A stretch of DNA of 64,000 nt from JAJXSS01 sp964547135 (GTDB lineage: Bacteria > Planctomycetota > Phycisphaerae > Phycisphaerales > Phycisphaeraceae), in contig CAZJMK010000003.1 of assembly GCA_964547135.1 (NCBI GenBank), forward strand, positions 60,544 to 124,543. Reading direction: 5' to 3'. The position numbers and the translations under genes are program-made. Every line of letters begins with the position of its first letter. Within the stretch, counting starts at the first letter, position 1. This document shows, one piece after another, positions 17,961-26,643 of the stretch. The notes under the pieces are model-generated. The model saw only the letters and a program-made list of their open reading frames with translations, searched no databases and was not told where the DNA came from.

Positions 17961-20900
17961 TTAAAACTTGAATTCCGCGCTAATACTTACAGATAAATCA
18001 ACGCCTTTGCGATACGACGATCGCAATGTGTCGCCGGGGATGAACTCCGAACGATAAATGTCCTTGAACGTCGTATTGGTCAGATTTTTGGCTGCGAACT
18101 TAACCTTGATGTATTCACCGATTTTCTGCGATAGGGTGAAATTGAGTGTGTCGTGCTCGGCTGAGTAAATCGCCGGCACGAAAACCCCCGCGATCTGACC
18201 CGGACCGACCTTCAGCGTGTCTCCCTTGATCGTGTAAAACAGTCCCAGTTGCGTACCGGTGCTTTCAATGTCGTAGGTCAGAAAAAAGTTCGCCAGAAAT
18301 TCCGGCGCTTGCAACATCTCACGGCTGGCAATCAACCTACTGCCCACTGGTGCCTGAAGTGCCCGATCCAGCGTGGCGATCTCTGTCTCCGAAACGTTCA
18401 CCATCGACTTGATAAACGTGGCGTTGGCACCCATCGACAGACCGAGCAACTCCTCCCAGAAATAGCCCATCTCGTGACGTGTTTCCAACTCGTATCCGAG
18501 CATTCGTCCGCTGGGGAAATTCACCGGCGTGGTATATCTCCCGAAATCCACCGCAAAACTCTGTATGTACTCAATCGGCTGCTCGATATCCTTACGGAAC
18601 CACGAAACTGAAAACAGTCCGCCTTGATACGGCCGATAGTCCACCCGAATGTCGTAGTTCTTCAGTGCCGACATTTTTAAATTCGGGTTGCCCACAAACA
18701 CATCGCCGCCCAAAAACTCCTGTTGCGCAATCGGCGTCAGTTCACGAAACGTCTGCCGGGCCACCGTCTCGGCGTAACTTCCCCGAATCGTCACCGGTTC
18801 CCAAGGCGTCAGCACAAACCCGATCGACGGCAACATATCCTTCTGCGAAAATACGGAATCTCCCAACAGCAAACCCGTGTTAGGGTCAAGCACGCGCTGC
18901 CCTGTGATCGGATCAAACAGCGTTCTACCGCCATCTTCTCCCGGCAAGATCACCCGCGCATCTCGCCCGGGATCAATCTGCGTCCCAACACTCACCGTCT
19001 CAAAACGCGCTCCACCGATGAACTTCAAAAAACTGCTCACCGGCAGATCAATCATGTAATACCAAGCCTTCAGATTTTGAGTACCACGATAACCTATATC
19101 GATGTCCGGGCCACGGCCGATCACAAATCCTTGATCCAGAAAGACACTACTCCACAAAAACTCCCACGGCTGGCCGTCCAACCCCGGATTGGGGTTTTCT
19201 GGAAAAGAATTAAAATTACTGTAACTGTCCTGCGTAAATCTTCTTTTGACCTGATCGTCAAATATCCCAAATTTAAAGTACCCTTCGTCCCCACTCCATT
19301 GTTCAAACGGCAGTTTCAAATTAATTGAATATTGATCGCTGTCTTCGGTAATCTCTTGCCAGGTACGTTGCACGTTACCCAACAAAAATTGTGCCGCTGG
19401 CGTCTCAGCGCTGTGACGTGATGGAATGATGAAAATATCGAAGAAGTTCGCTTCGGGCACCCAGTTTGAACCAAACTGTCGACGATCCGGCTCGTTTAGG
19501 CCGGCATGATTCTTCGACACCACCCAGTCAACCTCCGGGGACAGCAGCCGGAAGAAATCCTCCGCACCCAGCGGATCAATCGCCAACGTATGCCTGCCGG
19601 ACAGTTGTAAAGTCTGCGTTATCCGCTCCTCGTATTTGAGCGTCTCAAATCGTACAAACGGTGCATTACCCCGTGTGATAAATGCCAGCGGGTCATTCGG
19701 ATCATAATCAGGGTTGAAAATTGCCCGGCTGCGCGTATCTTCGGCGAGAATCGCGGCATCTTCGGTTGTACGCGTGTGCAGAAAAAGCAGATTTAATCCA
19801 TGATGCTCGGTCTCAATCCCAAACGATGCCAACCCACCCACCTTCAGCTGCTCCGAAGCTTCGGTGATATCCAGCAAGGATGTACCGCCAACCGAGTCAA
19901 CCTCCCCAGAAAAACGCGGAGTCAACGGCGTCCCTCGACCGTTGAGTAACCATAACGTATCTTCACGCTTGTTATCCGTGTAGGAAGCACTGCGTTTGTA
20001 AAATATGTTCACCAACCCGCCGATGCGCACATCATTCTCTAATTCGTGTCTGCCCCCAGCGGTTAAATCCCAGTCGTAATCGATCGGGGCTGTACCCCGC
20101 GAAACACCGATCGCCTGCGGGTTGGCCAATACGTCTCTGCCATTGGGGTGAACCCCGCTGATGACCTGATCACGACCCCCATCATCGATGCCCCAAAAGC
20201 CCACCCCACCGCCTCGGTAAGTCAAAAACTTGTTGCGGTTGTCCAGCACCTGTGTATTGACACCCGTTCCAATACCCAGTTGCAATATGTTTTCGTCCGG
20301 AATGCCCTTGAGCACCACATTCACTGCACCACCGGACGCATCCCCCTGTTGATCCGGCGTAAATGTCTTGCTCACCTGCACACTTTCAATCACCGCAGAC
20401 GGGAACTGGTCCAGTTCCACCGCTCGTGTTTCCGCATCCGCTGAAGGCAATCGCACCGAGTTCATCTGTGAATTGACATATCGATCCGGCAAGCCGCGAA
20501 TCACCGCAAACTTCCCATCCTGCACCGTCGCTCCCGCCACCAGCCGCAGCGCTGCCGCCGCATCACCAGCCCCAGCCCTACTCATCAACTCCGCACTGAT
20601 CGAATCCATCAGTGCTGGTGCTTCCATTCGCAACTGCAACAAGCCCGCTTCCGTCCCCGTACCCAGTTGCACATCACGAACGACGAATTCCTCCATCTCC
20701 ACGAATTCGCCGCTCATCCAGATGTCCAGGTCCGTCAACTGTCCCGGCGTCACCAGCACATCCGTGCGAATCTGACGTGTGTAACCATCCTTCACGAAAA
20801 TCAACGTGTACGCCCCAGCCGACAAACCTTCAATGACAAAGTTGCCCTGCTCGGTCGCCTGCACCTTCGCGCCGGTTTCGACAATCGTTATCTGTGCCAG

Positions 20901-21032
20901 CGGAAGCGGTGCCTCAAAATCCTTGTCGTACACCATGCCACGAATGGAACCAACCTCCTGCGCCAAGGCTGACGCAGAGAGAGACAATATCAAACCCAGC
21001 TCCATGCCGATGTACAGTGGCCGTTTGTTCAC
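17961..21032 (-). CDS. TonB-dependent outer-membrane receptor with carboxypeptidase-like N-terminal domain
   Basis: The start is placed at the GTG 21032-21030, which overlaps the upstream stop as GTGA and gives 1023 residues with a normal signal peptide (VNKRPLYIGMELG...ALAQ). Domains are a carboxypeptidase-regulatory-like fold at about 30-110, a plug at about 115-250 ('VIRGLPDRYVNSQMN', 'GDASGGAVNVVLKG') and a 22-strand barrel ending in 'SISAEFKF' with a terminal Phe. The TonB-box candidate is near 'MEEFVVRD'. The substrate is unknown. The full TonB motor lies directly downstream in the same direction. Confidence 0.93.
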   Translation of the reverse strand: MNKRPLYIGMELGLILSLSASALAQEVGSIRGMVYDKDFEAPLPLAQITIVETGAKVQATEQGNFVIEGLSAGAYTLIFVKDGYTRQIRTDVLVTPGQLTDLDIWMSGEFVEMEEFVVRDVQLGTGTEAGLLQLRMEAPALMDSISAELMSRAGAGDAAAALRLVAGATVQDGKFAVIRGLPDRYVNSQMNSVRLPSADAETRAVELDQFPSAVIESVQVSKTFTPDQQGDASGGAVNVVLKGIPDENILQLGIGTGVNTQVLDNRNKFLTYRGGGVGFWGIDDGGRDQVISGVHPNGRDVLANPQAIGVSRGTAPIDYDWDLTAGGRHELENDVRIGGLVNIFYKRSASYTDNKREDTLWLLNGRGTPLTPRFSGEVDSVGGTSLLDITEASEQLKVGGLASFGIETEHHGLNLLFLHTRTTEDAAILAEDTRSRAIFNPDYDPNDPLAFITRGNAPFVRFETLKYEERITQTLQLSGRHTLAIDPLGAEDFFRLLSPEVDWVVSKNHAGLNEPDRRQFGSNWVPEANFFDIFIIPSRHSAETPAAQFLLGNVQRTWQEITEDSDQYSINLKLPFEQWSGDEGYFKFGIFDDQVKRRFTQDSYSNFNSFPENPNPGLDGQPWEFLWSSVFLDQGFVIGRGPDIDIGYRGTQNLKAWYYMIDLPVSSFLKFIGGARFETVSVGTQIDPGRDARVILPGEDGGRTLFDPITGQRVLDPNTGLLLGDSVFSQKDMLPSIGFVLTPWEPVTIRGSYAETVARQTFRELTPIAQQEFLGGDVFVGNPNLKMSALKNYDIRVDYRPYQGGLFSVSWFRKDIEQPIEYIQSFAVDFGRYTTPVNFPSGRMLGYELETRHEMGYFWEELLGLSMGANATFIKSMVNVSETEIATLDRALQAPVGSRLIASREMLQAPEFLANFFLTYDIESTGTQLGLFYTIKGDTLKVGPGQIAGVFVPAIYSAEHDTLNFTLSQKIGEYIKVKFAAKNLTNTTFKDIYRSEFIPGDTLRSSYRKGVDLSVSISAEFKF

Positions 21033-22294
21033 GGTTGGTGCAATCCCGCGTGCAGCTTTCGAATCTGCGCCCACAACGGTGCATCCGGCTCAATGCCGTG
21101 AACCGCCATTGACACACACAACGCTGTCAAATCATTGATCCGCGGACGAAGATTGGGGTTGAGCGACCCCTGATCCATCGCCAACCGATATACCTTGAGC
21201 GCTGGTTCACGCTGACCCATGCGGGCGTATGCCTCTGCCATGCTGCGCAGACTCTTGGCTCGCTCGTAATCAAAAATCGTTTCCATTTCCGCGACGTACC
21301 GGGTCAGCGCCGCCTGCAAATCCGCCAGCGCTTTTTCACGGTCTCCCGCCAGATATCGACTGGTCGCCAGTTGGCCGACTCGCAACCCCCATTCATCCAA
21401 TTCCCACGCCGCCGACTCAAACAACCTCTGGGCACGGTTCACCAGTTCCAACGCCTGGTCATGTTGATCATGGCTCGACAACAAATCCGCCAGTTTCAAC
21501 AACTGATCGATCTGAAAGAAAATCGGCATGGAACCGATCCCTTCGACCATTCCGCTCAAAAGCCTCGGCCAAGCCTCGACTTCCTTGATCTTCACTGCCA
21601 GCAACTCGGGGTAGCGTTCGAAAGCAAAAACCATCGAATCGTAATTTTTCGATTCCAGCAACGCCCCCAAACCCATCATCTTGTCTTCATGACTGGCTGA
21701 CGGATCACGCAAAGCCTGCATCGCCGCCGCTCGCAAGGGTGTCAGGTCGTGCATTTGCGCCTGAACCTGATTGGCTTTGTCTGTGTCGCCAAGGGTTGCA
21801 TAGGTGTCCACCAGCGACTGCAAAACCATGTTGGCGCGATGTTCCTCCAAGTCCCTGGCGGTCGCCACCAACTCGGCAGAACGCAAAAATGCCCGAGCCT
21901 CCTGTATTGCACCCAGTCGGGCGGCATGATTGGCCAGATAGGCGTAACCAAGCCCCCGCCGCCAATCAACAATCTGTCGGACATATCCCGTGGTACGCAC
22001 CGGTTGACCCAGCGCCAGCGCCGCGATCACCACCACCTCCTGCGCCCGTGAACGATTCTTGATGTGCGGCACCAGCGGAAATGCGCTGGCGCTGTTGAAC
22101 GCTAAATCCAACAACTCGGCGCGATATTCTTCCACCGGCTGATCCACCCAGGCAACGGACGTCACTTGCGTACCAGCGACCTCTGCAGTGACAGTCGTTG
22201 TCGGATCGACTCCCGTTTCCTGTGCCTGAATCGGTAAACAACCGATCAAGGCCATTACGCTCACCCAAAAATAATGCAAGCCTGCTCGCCTCAT
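21029..22294 (-). CDS. Exported TPR-like helical repeat protein coupled to the receptor
   Basis: A 421-residue protein with a signal peptide (about 1-24, ending IQAQE) and then helix-turn-helix repeats of the TPR type throughout ('GLGYAYLANHAARLGAIQEAR', 'AEAYARMGQREPALKVYRLA'). GAGGTG lies before the ATG 22294. The stop overlaps the receptor GTG start, so the two are translationally coupled and probably act together, perhaps in receptor assembly or substrate handling. No enzyme motif is seen. Confidence 0.78.
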   Translation of the reverse strand: MRRAGLHYFWVSVMALIGCLPIQAQETGVDPTTTVTAEVAGTQVTSVAWVDQPVEEYRAELLDLAFNSASAFPLVPHIKNRSRAQEVVVIAALALGQPVRTTGYVRQIVDWRRGLGYAYLANHAARLGAIQEARAFLRSAELVATARDLEEHRANMVLQSLVDTYATLGDTDKANQVQAQMHDLTPLRAAAMQALRDPSASHEDKMMGLGALLESKNYDSMVFAFERYPELLAVKIKEVEAWPRLLSGMVEGIGSMPIFFQIDQLLKLADLLSSHDQHDQALELVNRAQRLFESAAWELDEWGLRVGQLATSRYLAGDREKALADLQAALTRYVAEMETIFDYERAKSLRSMAEAYARMGQREPALKVYRLAMDQGSLNPNLRPRINDLTALCVSMAVHGIEPDAPLWAQIRKLHAGLHQP

Positions 22295-22321
22295 GAAAAC
22301 ACCTCAAAACGTAGCCGTCCC

Positions 22322-22359
22322 TTAGAAAAAGACCTGCTGACGGAGTTACCCGCCAGCAG
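22322..22359 (-). terminator. Intrinsic terminator after the beta-helix gene
   Basis: On the minus strand a GC-rich hairpin (CTGCTGGCGG / CCGTCAGCAG, 22359-22334) is followed by GTCTTTTTCT. It should end transcription from the beta-helix gene and separate it from the TPR-receptor-TonB unit. Confidence 0.75.
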
Positions 22360-22420
22360 ATCGAGTTGTGCACACATCCGGAAGTTCCCTTCCGGCCGAT
22401 TTCCTCTCCATCTCGAACCA

Positions 22421-24349
22421 TCACAGAGGACGGGTGCGGAAGAGCTTAGCGCTCTGCAGCGGAGCCGTATCGGTGTAGGTCATCGTGCTGCCGTTGCCGG
22501 TAATCACCTTTTCTGCGGTCCAGGTGCGTCCATCGGTGGAGCTTTCAACGACGTACATCACACCGTTGACCGTTGCGAACGACACCGTCGCCGTCAGGTT
22601 CGTTGCTGCGGTCGGGTCGGCCTGAACCGGACCACCGATGGTGATGTTGGTGAAGGCATCCGCTGCGGTCCAGCCCTTAATCCAGTTGTGCGTGGGGCTG
22701 AAAGCACCACGGTAGCTCGTGGGCGTGAAGAACGGGTCAGCCGGGGTGACATTCGCAGCCGTGAGCGCCGCCGTCGTCACCGGAATCGGATTCAAAGCCA
22801 CAATGTTTTGCAATCCGACGCGTGCGTTACTACCAGAACCCATGGAACCGAATGCCGTTCCACGAGTCATGCTGGTGATCGGGAGAGTGGTGTTGTCCAC
22901 CACATTGTTCTTGGCGGGGTTGCTGGTGAAGCCAGCGGCCAACACGCCTGCGGCCACGGCCTGATCGCCACTGGCTCCAGAACCCGCGCCCAAGAGCGAC
23001 ACTTTGTGGAAAACACTGTCGGAGATTTCGTTCAGGAAGCCATCCACCTGCGCCGAGTAGAAGCTGGCGGTCGGAGCAAAGATGCCCGAACCGGCGTTGT
23101 ACTGCGGGTAGCTGTTGTAAGCCGTGGTGAAGCGTGCCAGGAAGTGACCCAAAGCCGTGGAATCCGTCGGGCTGGCGGCAAACGTGCCGGTCGCCAGATC
23201 GGTGTAGCCCTTGCCACCATCGGTGTCAGTACCATCGTGAGCCACCAGCCGACCGAGGAAGTCGATGAAGATCGACTTGCGGAATTGAACGTTGGCATTG
23301 TCGCGCCAAGCCGTGGCATGGTCAGGCGACTGAGGAACGCCGATGACCGTCATGTTATAAATGGTGGCAGTGGTGGTAGGCTGAACATTGGACTGTTCGC
23401 CGCCGTCCATTTCAATGGCATTGTCGGGAGCACCCGATCCGCTGCTGGCGGGAGTGGCCACGCCCTGAACGATCAGGCCGAACTGCACCTTACCGCGCCA
23501 GCCCTGATCCACATCCAAGCTATCGTCACCAATATTCCAGATGTTGATGTACTTGAGGTTGACCTTGCCGCCCCAGATTTCGATGCCGTCATCGACGTTG
23601 TTCATGATGTCAAAGTGGGTGATGTCGGTTTCCGCGCCCAGCGCACCCAGCGACAGGCCGTTAAGTTCATCGCCGGTACCCAGCACTCGTCCGGTGTATC
23701 GGCTTGAGACGTAACGCAGGACACCGCTGTCGTCGTTGTCATCGTTGCCGCCGTAGCGGATGTTATTGATGTCGCCGCCAGCGGTCGTGGCATCCAATCC
23801 TTCCATACGACGCTGAGCGGTGCCATCCACCACCGTGGGATTGTTGGTCGCGCCGGTGGTTGAAGGGCCTTGGAGAACACCTTTGAATTCGGAACCCGAA
23901 AGCACGCCCTTGCCCAGAATAGTGAGATTTCGCCATTCACTGGCAACGTTACGCGAAAGACCCGTCTTGCGATCACCAACGGTGGTGATGGCTATCGGGG
24001 CGCTGGCTGGACCGGAGAAAACAGTGCCGGTCCAAGTGGCCACGTCAGCCGCGGAGGTCAGGATGATCGGTTCGGCAGCGGTGCCCAAGGCGAAAATCTG
24101 CGCACCACGGGTGATGGTCAAACCGCCGTCGTCCGCAGGCAGGGTGATGACCGTCACGCCCGCTTCGATGGTCAGGGTCGCGCCGTTGATGACGTACACG
24201 GGGTTTTTGAGGAAGTAGGGGCTGTTGGCCTTGGTCCAGGTGGTGTCGGTGGTGATATTGCCCGACACATTGGTGAAGGCGTTGGCCGAGGTGGCTATGG
24301 TCATGCCTGCGAAGGCAACCAGCACTGCAATGGACTTGTTCATTTTCAT
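22421..24349 (-). CDS. Exported parallel beta-helix protein
   Basis: The start is taken at the ATG 24349, with AAGGA nine bases upstream, giving 642 residues. A signal peptide (ends ATSANA) precedes 'NGATLTIEAGVTV' and repeated beta-helix turns ('DITHFDIMNNVDDGIEIWGG', 'NLKYINIWNIGDDSLDVDQG'). Asp-rich turns in the middle could bind calcium. The last 60 residues look like an added beta domain ('YVVESSTDGRTWTAEKVI'). Proteins of this form are often found beside TonB-dependent receptors. It lacks a PEP-CTERM or other visible sorting tail and is a candidate substrate of the type II system; that link is inference. Confidence 0.75.
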   Translation of the reverse strand: MKMNKSIAVLVAFAGMTIATSANAFTNVSGNITTDTTWTKANSPYFLKNPVYVINGATLTIEAGVTVITLPADDGGLTITRGAQIFALGTAAEPIILTSAADVATWTGTVFSGPASAPIAITTVGDRKTGLSRNVASEWRNLTILGKGVLSGSEFKGVLQGPSTTGATNNPTVVDGTAQRRMEGLDATTAGGDINNIRYGGNDDNDDSGVLRYVSSRYTGRVLGTGDELNGLSLGALGAETDITHFDIMNNVDDGIEIWGGKVNLKYINIWNIGDDSLDVDQGWRGKVQFGLIVQGVATPASSGSGAPDNAIEMDGGEQSNVQPTTTATIYNMTVIGVPQSPDHATAWRDNANVQFRKSIFIDFLGRLVAHDGTDTDGGKGYTDLATGTFAASPTDSTALGHFLARFTTAYNSYPQYNAGSGIFAPTASFYSAQVDGFLNEISDSVFHKVSLLGAGSGASGDQAVAAGVLAAGFTSNPAKNNVVDNTTLPITSMTRGTAFGSMGSGSNARVGLQNIVALNPIPVTTAALTAANVTPADPFFTPTSYRGAFSPTHNWIKGWTAADAFTNITIGGPVQADPTAATNLTATVSFATVNGVMYVVESSTDGRTWTAEKVITGNGSTMTYTDTAPLQSAKLFRTRPL

Positions 24350-24439
24350 CTTTCTCATTCCTTTATAAACAGAGTGATAGCGAACTGTGTAAAGATTACG
24401 TTAGAGAATGGTCATTTAATTGTGAGAAACGTATTTTGA

Positions 24440-25039
24440 TCAGGCCTGACGACGACGGGCGATCAACAGACCGCTGCCAGCCAGGAGAAGAAGCGCCGAG
24501 GTCGGCTCGGGGATGACGGTGGTGAGGTTCATCGGGCCGACGGTCGAAGTTATCGAACCTGTCGCCGATCCACCCGTTGCGGGGACAAATCCATTGTCTT
24601 TTACGAAGTAGGACACATTCGCACCAGGCCCAAGTGCGCCAGAGCTAAAGGGAACATCAAACCAGATGGTGTACCAACGATCCACGCCAGGGGTGTAGTT
24701 GGCGAGCCCATCGACGTTGGTACCGTTGGTGCTAGCAGACTGTGGATTGGTACCGCCAAACGCAAAGCGACCGATGATCACATCATTTGGATCCCAAAGC
24801 CAACTGTTGGCATTGACTCGACCGCCCGATGGAGCAGCCGTGTAAGAATTGCCGAGCCAGCCATCGTTGTTCAGGTCAATCACAGTGATGACTGTGCCTT
24901 GTGAAACTGGGGTAATATTTCCTGCAACGTTTTTGTTTGCACCACGGTGTGCCATGGTGAAAGTCACCGCCGCGTCTGCGGTAGCAACCATGAAAGGCAT
25001 CGCTAACATTGCTGCGGCAATCATTTTTTGCATATTCAT
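24440..25039 (-). CDS. PEP-CTERM sorting-domain protein
   Basis: A 199-residue protein with a signal peptide (ends ADAA, about residue 24), a beta-rich body of unknown function and a C-terminal tail of about 25 residues: VIPEPTSA, then a hydrophobic helix, then ARRRQA. This is the PEP-CTERM signal that exosortase processes at the cell envelope. No exosortase gene is in the window. AAGGA lies seven bases before the ATG. It is flanked by two other exported-protein genes. Confidence 0.9.
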   Translation of the reverse strand: MNMQKMIAAAMLAMPFMVATADAAVTFTMAHRGANKNVAGNITPVSQGTVITVIDLNNDGWLGNSYTAAPSGGRVNANSWLWDPNDVIIGRFAFGGTNPQSASTNGTNVDGLANYTPGVDRWYTIWFDVPFSSGALGPGANVSYFVKDNGFVPATGGSATGSITSTVGPMNLTTVIPEPTSALLLLAGSGLLIARRRQA

Positions 25040-25107
25040 TCGTTGATCCTTTTTATTCTTTGGTTGATTGGTAGATACACAATTCGTTCATTGCGAAAGT
25101 ACAAAAC

Positions 25108-26070
25108 TTAAAACGGTTTTTTTATGGTCACTTTGGTTCCTGCGGAACCAGCAGGCAAACGGAATACAACCGCAGCAGACGGATTGATCACCGTTTCGCC
25201 GTCCGCAATACCGTCGAACCAACCAAAACCGTCGAAGAATGTCACTGCGGTAATTGGCGGCTTGTTCTGGCCAGTGGCGGCGTTATCAAAAACTTGAATT
25301 TCACGACCATCCGAAGAGGGGCCGCCCAATCCTTCAAAGCCCAATTGAGCTAGCTTGAACGGCAGGCCATACCCCGAACCGATCTGCAAATCGCCGCTAT
25401 CGGGCAGAATCACAGCAACGCGGAAATCACTTGAAACGCCGAAGTGAAAAAGTGTCAACGGATTGGCGGAGTTGTTACGTACCGTGAATTGCGTTTCAGG
25501 CGTGATGAGCGTTTGGCCATCCAACACACCGTCAAACCAACCGAATCCATCGAAGTATGTCACGGCCGTCACTGGCGGTTTATTTTGCTGAGGAACCGAA
25601 ACATTGTTGGCAAAAATCTGTACTTCCGTACCATCCACAAACGATGTTCCCTTGACACCTTCGGGGAACAGTGAATTGATGGTATGGTGCTTATACACCC
25701 GGAAGCTGTCACCGTTGTTCACAAACGCCAGAGCGGTGGCGTTTTCAAGGGTGAAAGCTGTGCCGTTGTCGGTGGTGATGGTGGTCCAGAGACCTTCGCC
25801 GCTGCCACTGGTGAAGCGGACGTAGTAGGTTCCGCCGCTGAAATCGGTCGCGGTGGTGCCGCCGGTGGGCGTCAGGGTCGTGCCGGCTTTGGACTGCACG
25901 GTGAAGCTGGCTTCGATCTTGTTGTTAAAGGGCATGGACAACAGCGCATCGGAATTGGCCGGGACGGTGATAACGTTGTACCCCGTCACGTTTTCCTGTG
26001 CCTGTACCGCCTGCCCGGCCAGAAGTGCCGAGGCAATCGCGGCTGCGAATACACAAGCCTTGTTTTTCAT
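25108..26070 (-). CDS. TIGR02597-like exported protein
   Basis: A 320-residue protein with a signal peptide (ends VQAQE, about 25) and a beta-rich body that begins 'NVTGYNVITVPANSDALLSM', which matches my memory of the TIGR02597 family of Verrucomicrobia and Planctomycetes. A segment is duplicated: 'PPVTAVTYFDGFGWFDG' near 165 and 'PPITAVTFFDGFGWFDG' near 275. AGGAG lies five bases before the ATG, a strong site that fits an abundant product. The function is unknown; a surface or S-layer-like role is a guess. Confidence 0.72.
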   Translation of the reverse strand: MKNKACVFAAAIASALLAGQAVQAQENVTGYNVITVPANSDALLSMPFNNKIEASFTVQSKAGTTLTPTGGTTATDFSGGTYYVRFTSGSGEGLWTTITTDNGTAFTLENATALAFVNNGDSFRVYKHHTINSLFPEGVKGTSFVDGTEVQIFANNVSVPQQNKPPVTAVTYFDGFGWFDGVLDGQTLITPETQFTVRNNSANPLTLFHFGVSSDFRVAVILPDSGDLQIGSGYGLPFKLAQLGFEGLGGPSSDGREIQVFDNAATGQNKPPITAVTFFDGFGWFDGIADGETVINPSAAVVFRLPAGSAGTKVTIKKPF

Positions 26071-26643
26071 GTTTCTCCTCTTTTCCTTGGGTTGATTGGT
26101 GTGAAACCATCGTGACGTTCATGTGTGTGGATGGTTCATGAATGACCGCTTTTTTCGCTGAATACTCCTCCTCCGTTGCATGGTTTGACTTGAACAACCT
26201 TCACCCACCGCAGGTGAACTCTCCCGACACAGCAATCGTTGGTTGTCGAAACCCCTGCACAGCTTGCCCCCCGGTAGGTGCAGCCTAACCACCGATTGTT
26301 TATCTACCGCTAGCGAATATTTTGGATTGCGTGAGTTTTCTGTAAGCACAGCCCGTCGTTCAGGTGAATGAACCGATTTCATTTTTCAAGGAGCCTTGGG
26401 CGAATAACGCGAGCCCCTTGCCGACGAGGTAGGCACCGCTGTGTTACAACAAGGCAACCATAGCCCACGAACCGGGCCGATGCGTGATGATTGTGTTGAT
26501 GTTCGGTGAGACAATTGCTATCGACAACACTCTTGTTTGTGAAGTGTTAACAAGTGGTTTGATCCCTCTGAACAAACCCCTCTCCCACCGGGAGAGGGAT
26601 TTTTCAGAGCCCTCGTTTGTCAATCGTGCTGCCAGCTCTCGAT
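26071..26643. other. 573-bp gap: leader of the TIGR02597-like gene and one partial repeat B
   Basis: No gene is supported. On the minus strand an inverted repeat CTGCAC/GTGCAG (about 26282-26254) encloses a CCGGGGGGC run and is followed by GGTTTCGACAACC. It could be a structured 5' leader, but it matches no riboswitch I know. A repeat B core (26577-26598) sits 46 bases after the end of the GT41 gene and could end its transcript. Confidence 0.5.
26577..26598. repeat. Repeat B core, copy 2
   Basis: CCCCTCTCCCACCGGGAGAG plus GG. On the minus strand the hairpin is followed by GTTTGTT, so it may act as a weak terminator for the gene ending at 26644. Confidence 0.65.

Noticed and set aside
26071..26643. 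Known riboswitch (c-di-GMP, glutamine, cobalamin) in the 26-kb gap
   Set aside because: None of the required conserved cores could be found; only a generic hairpin is seen.
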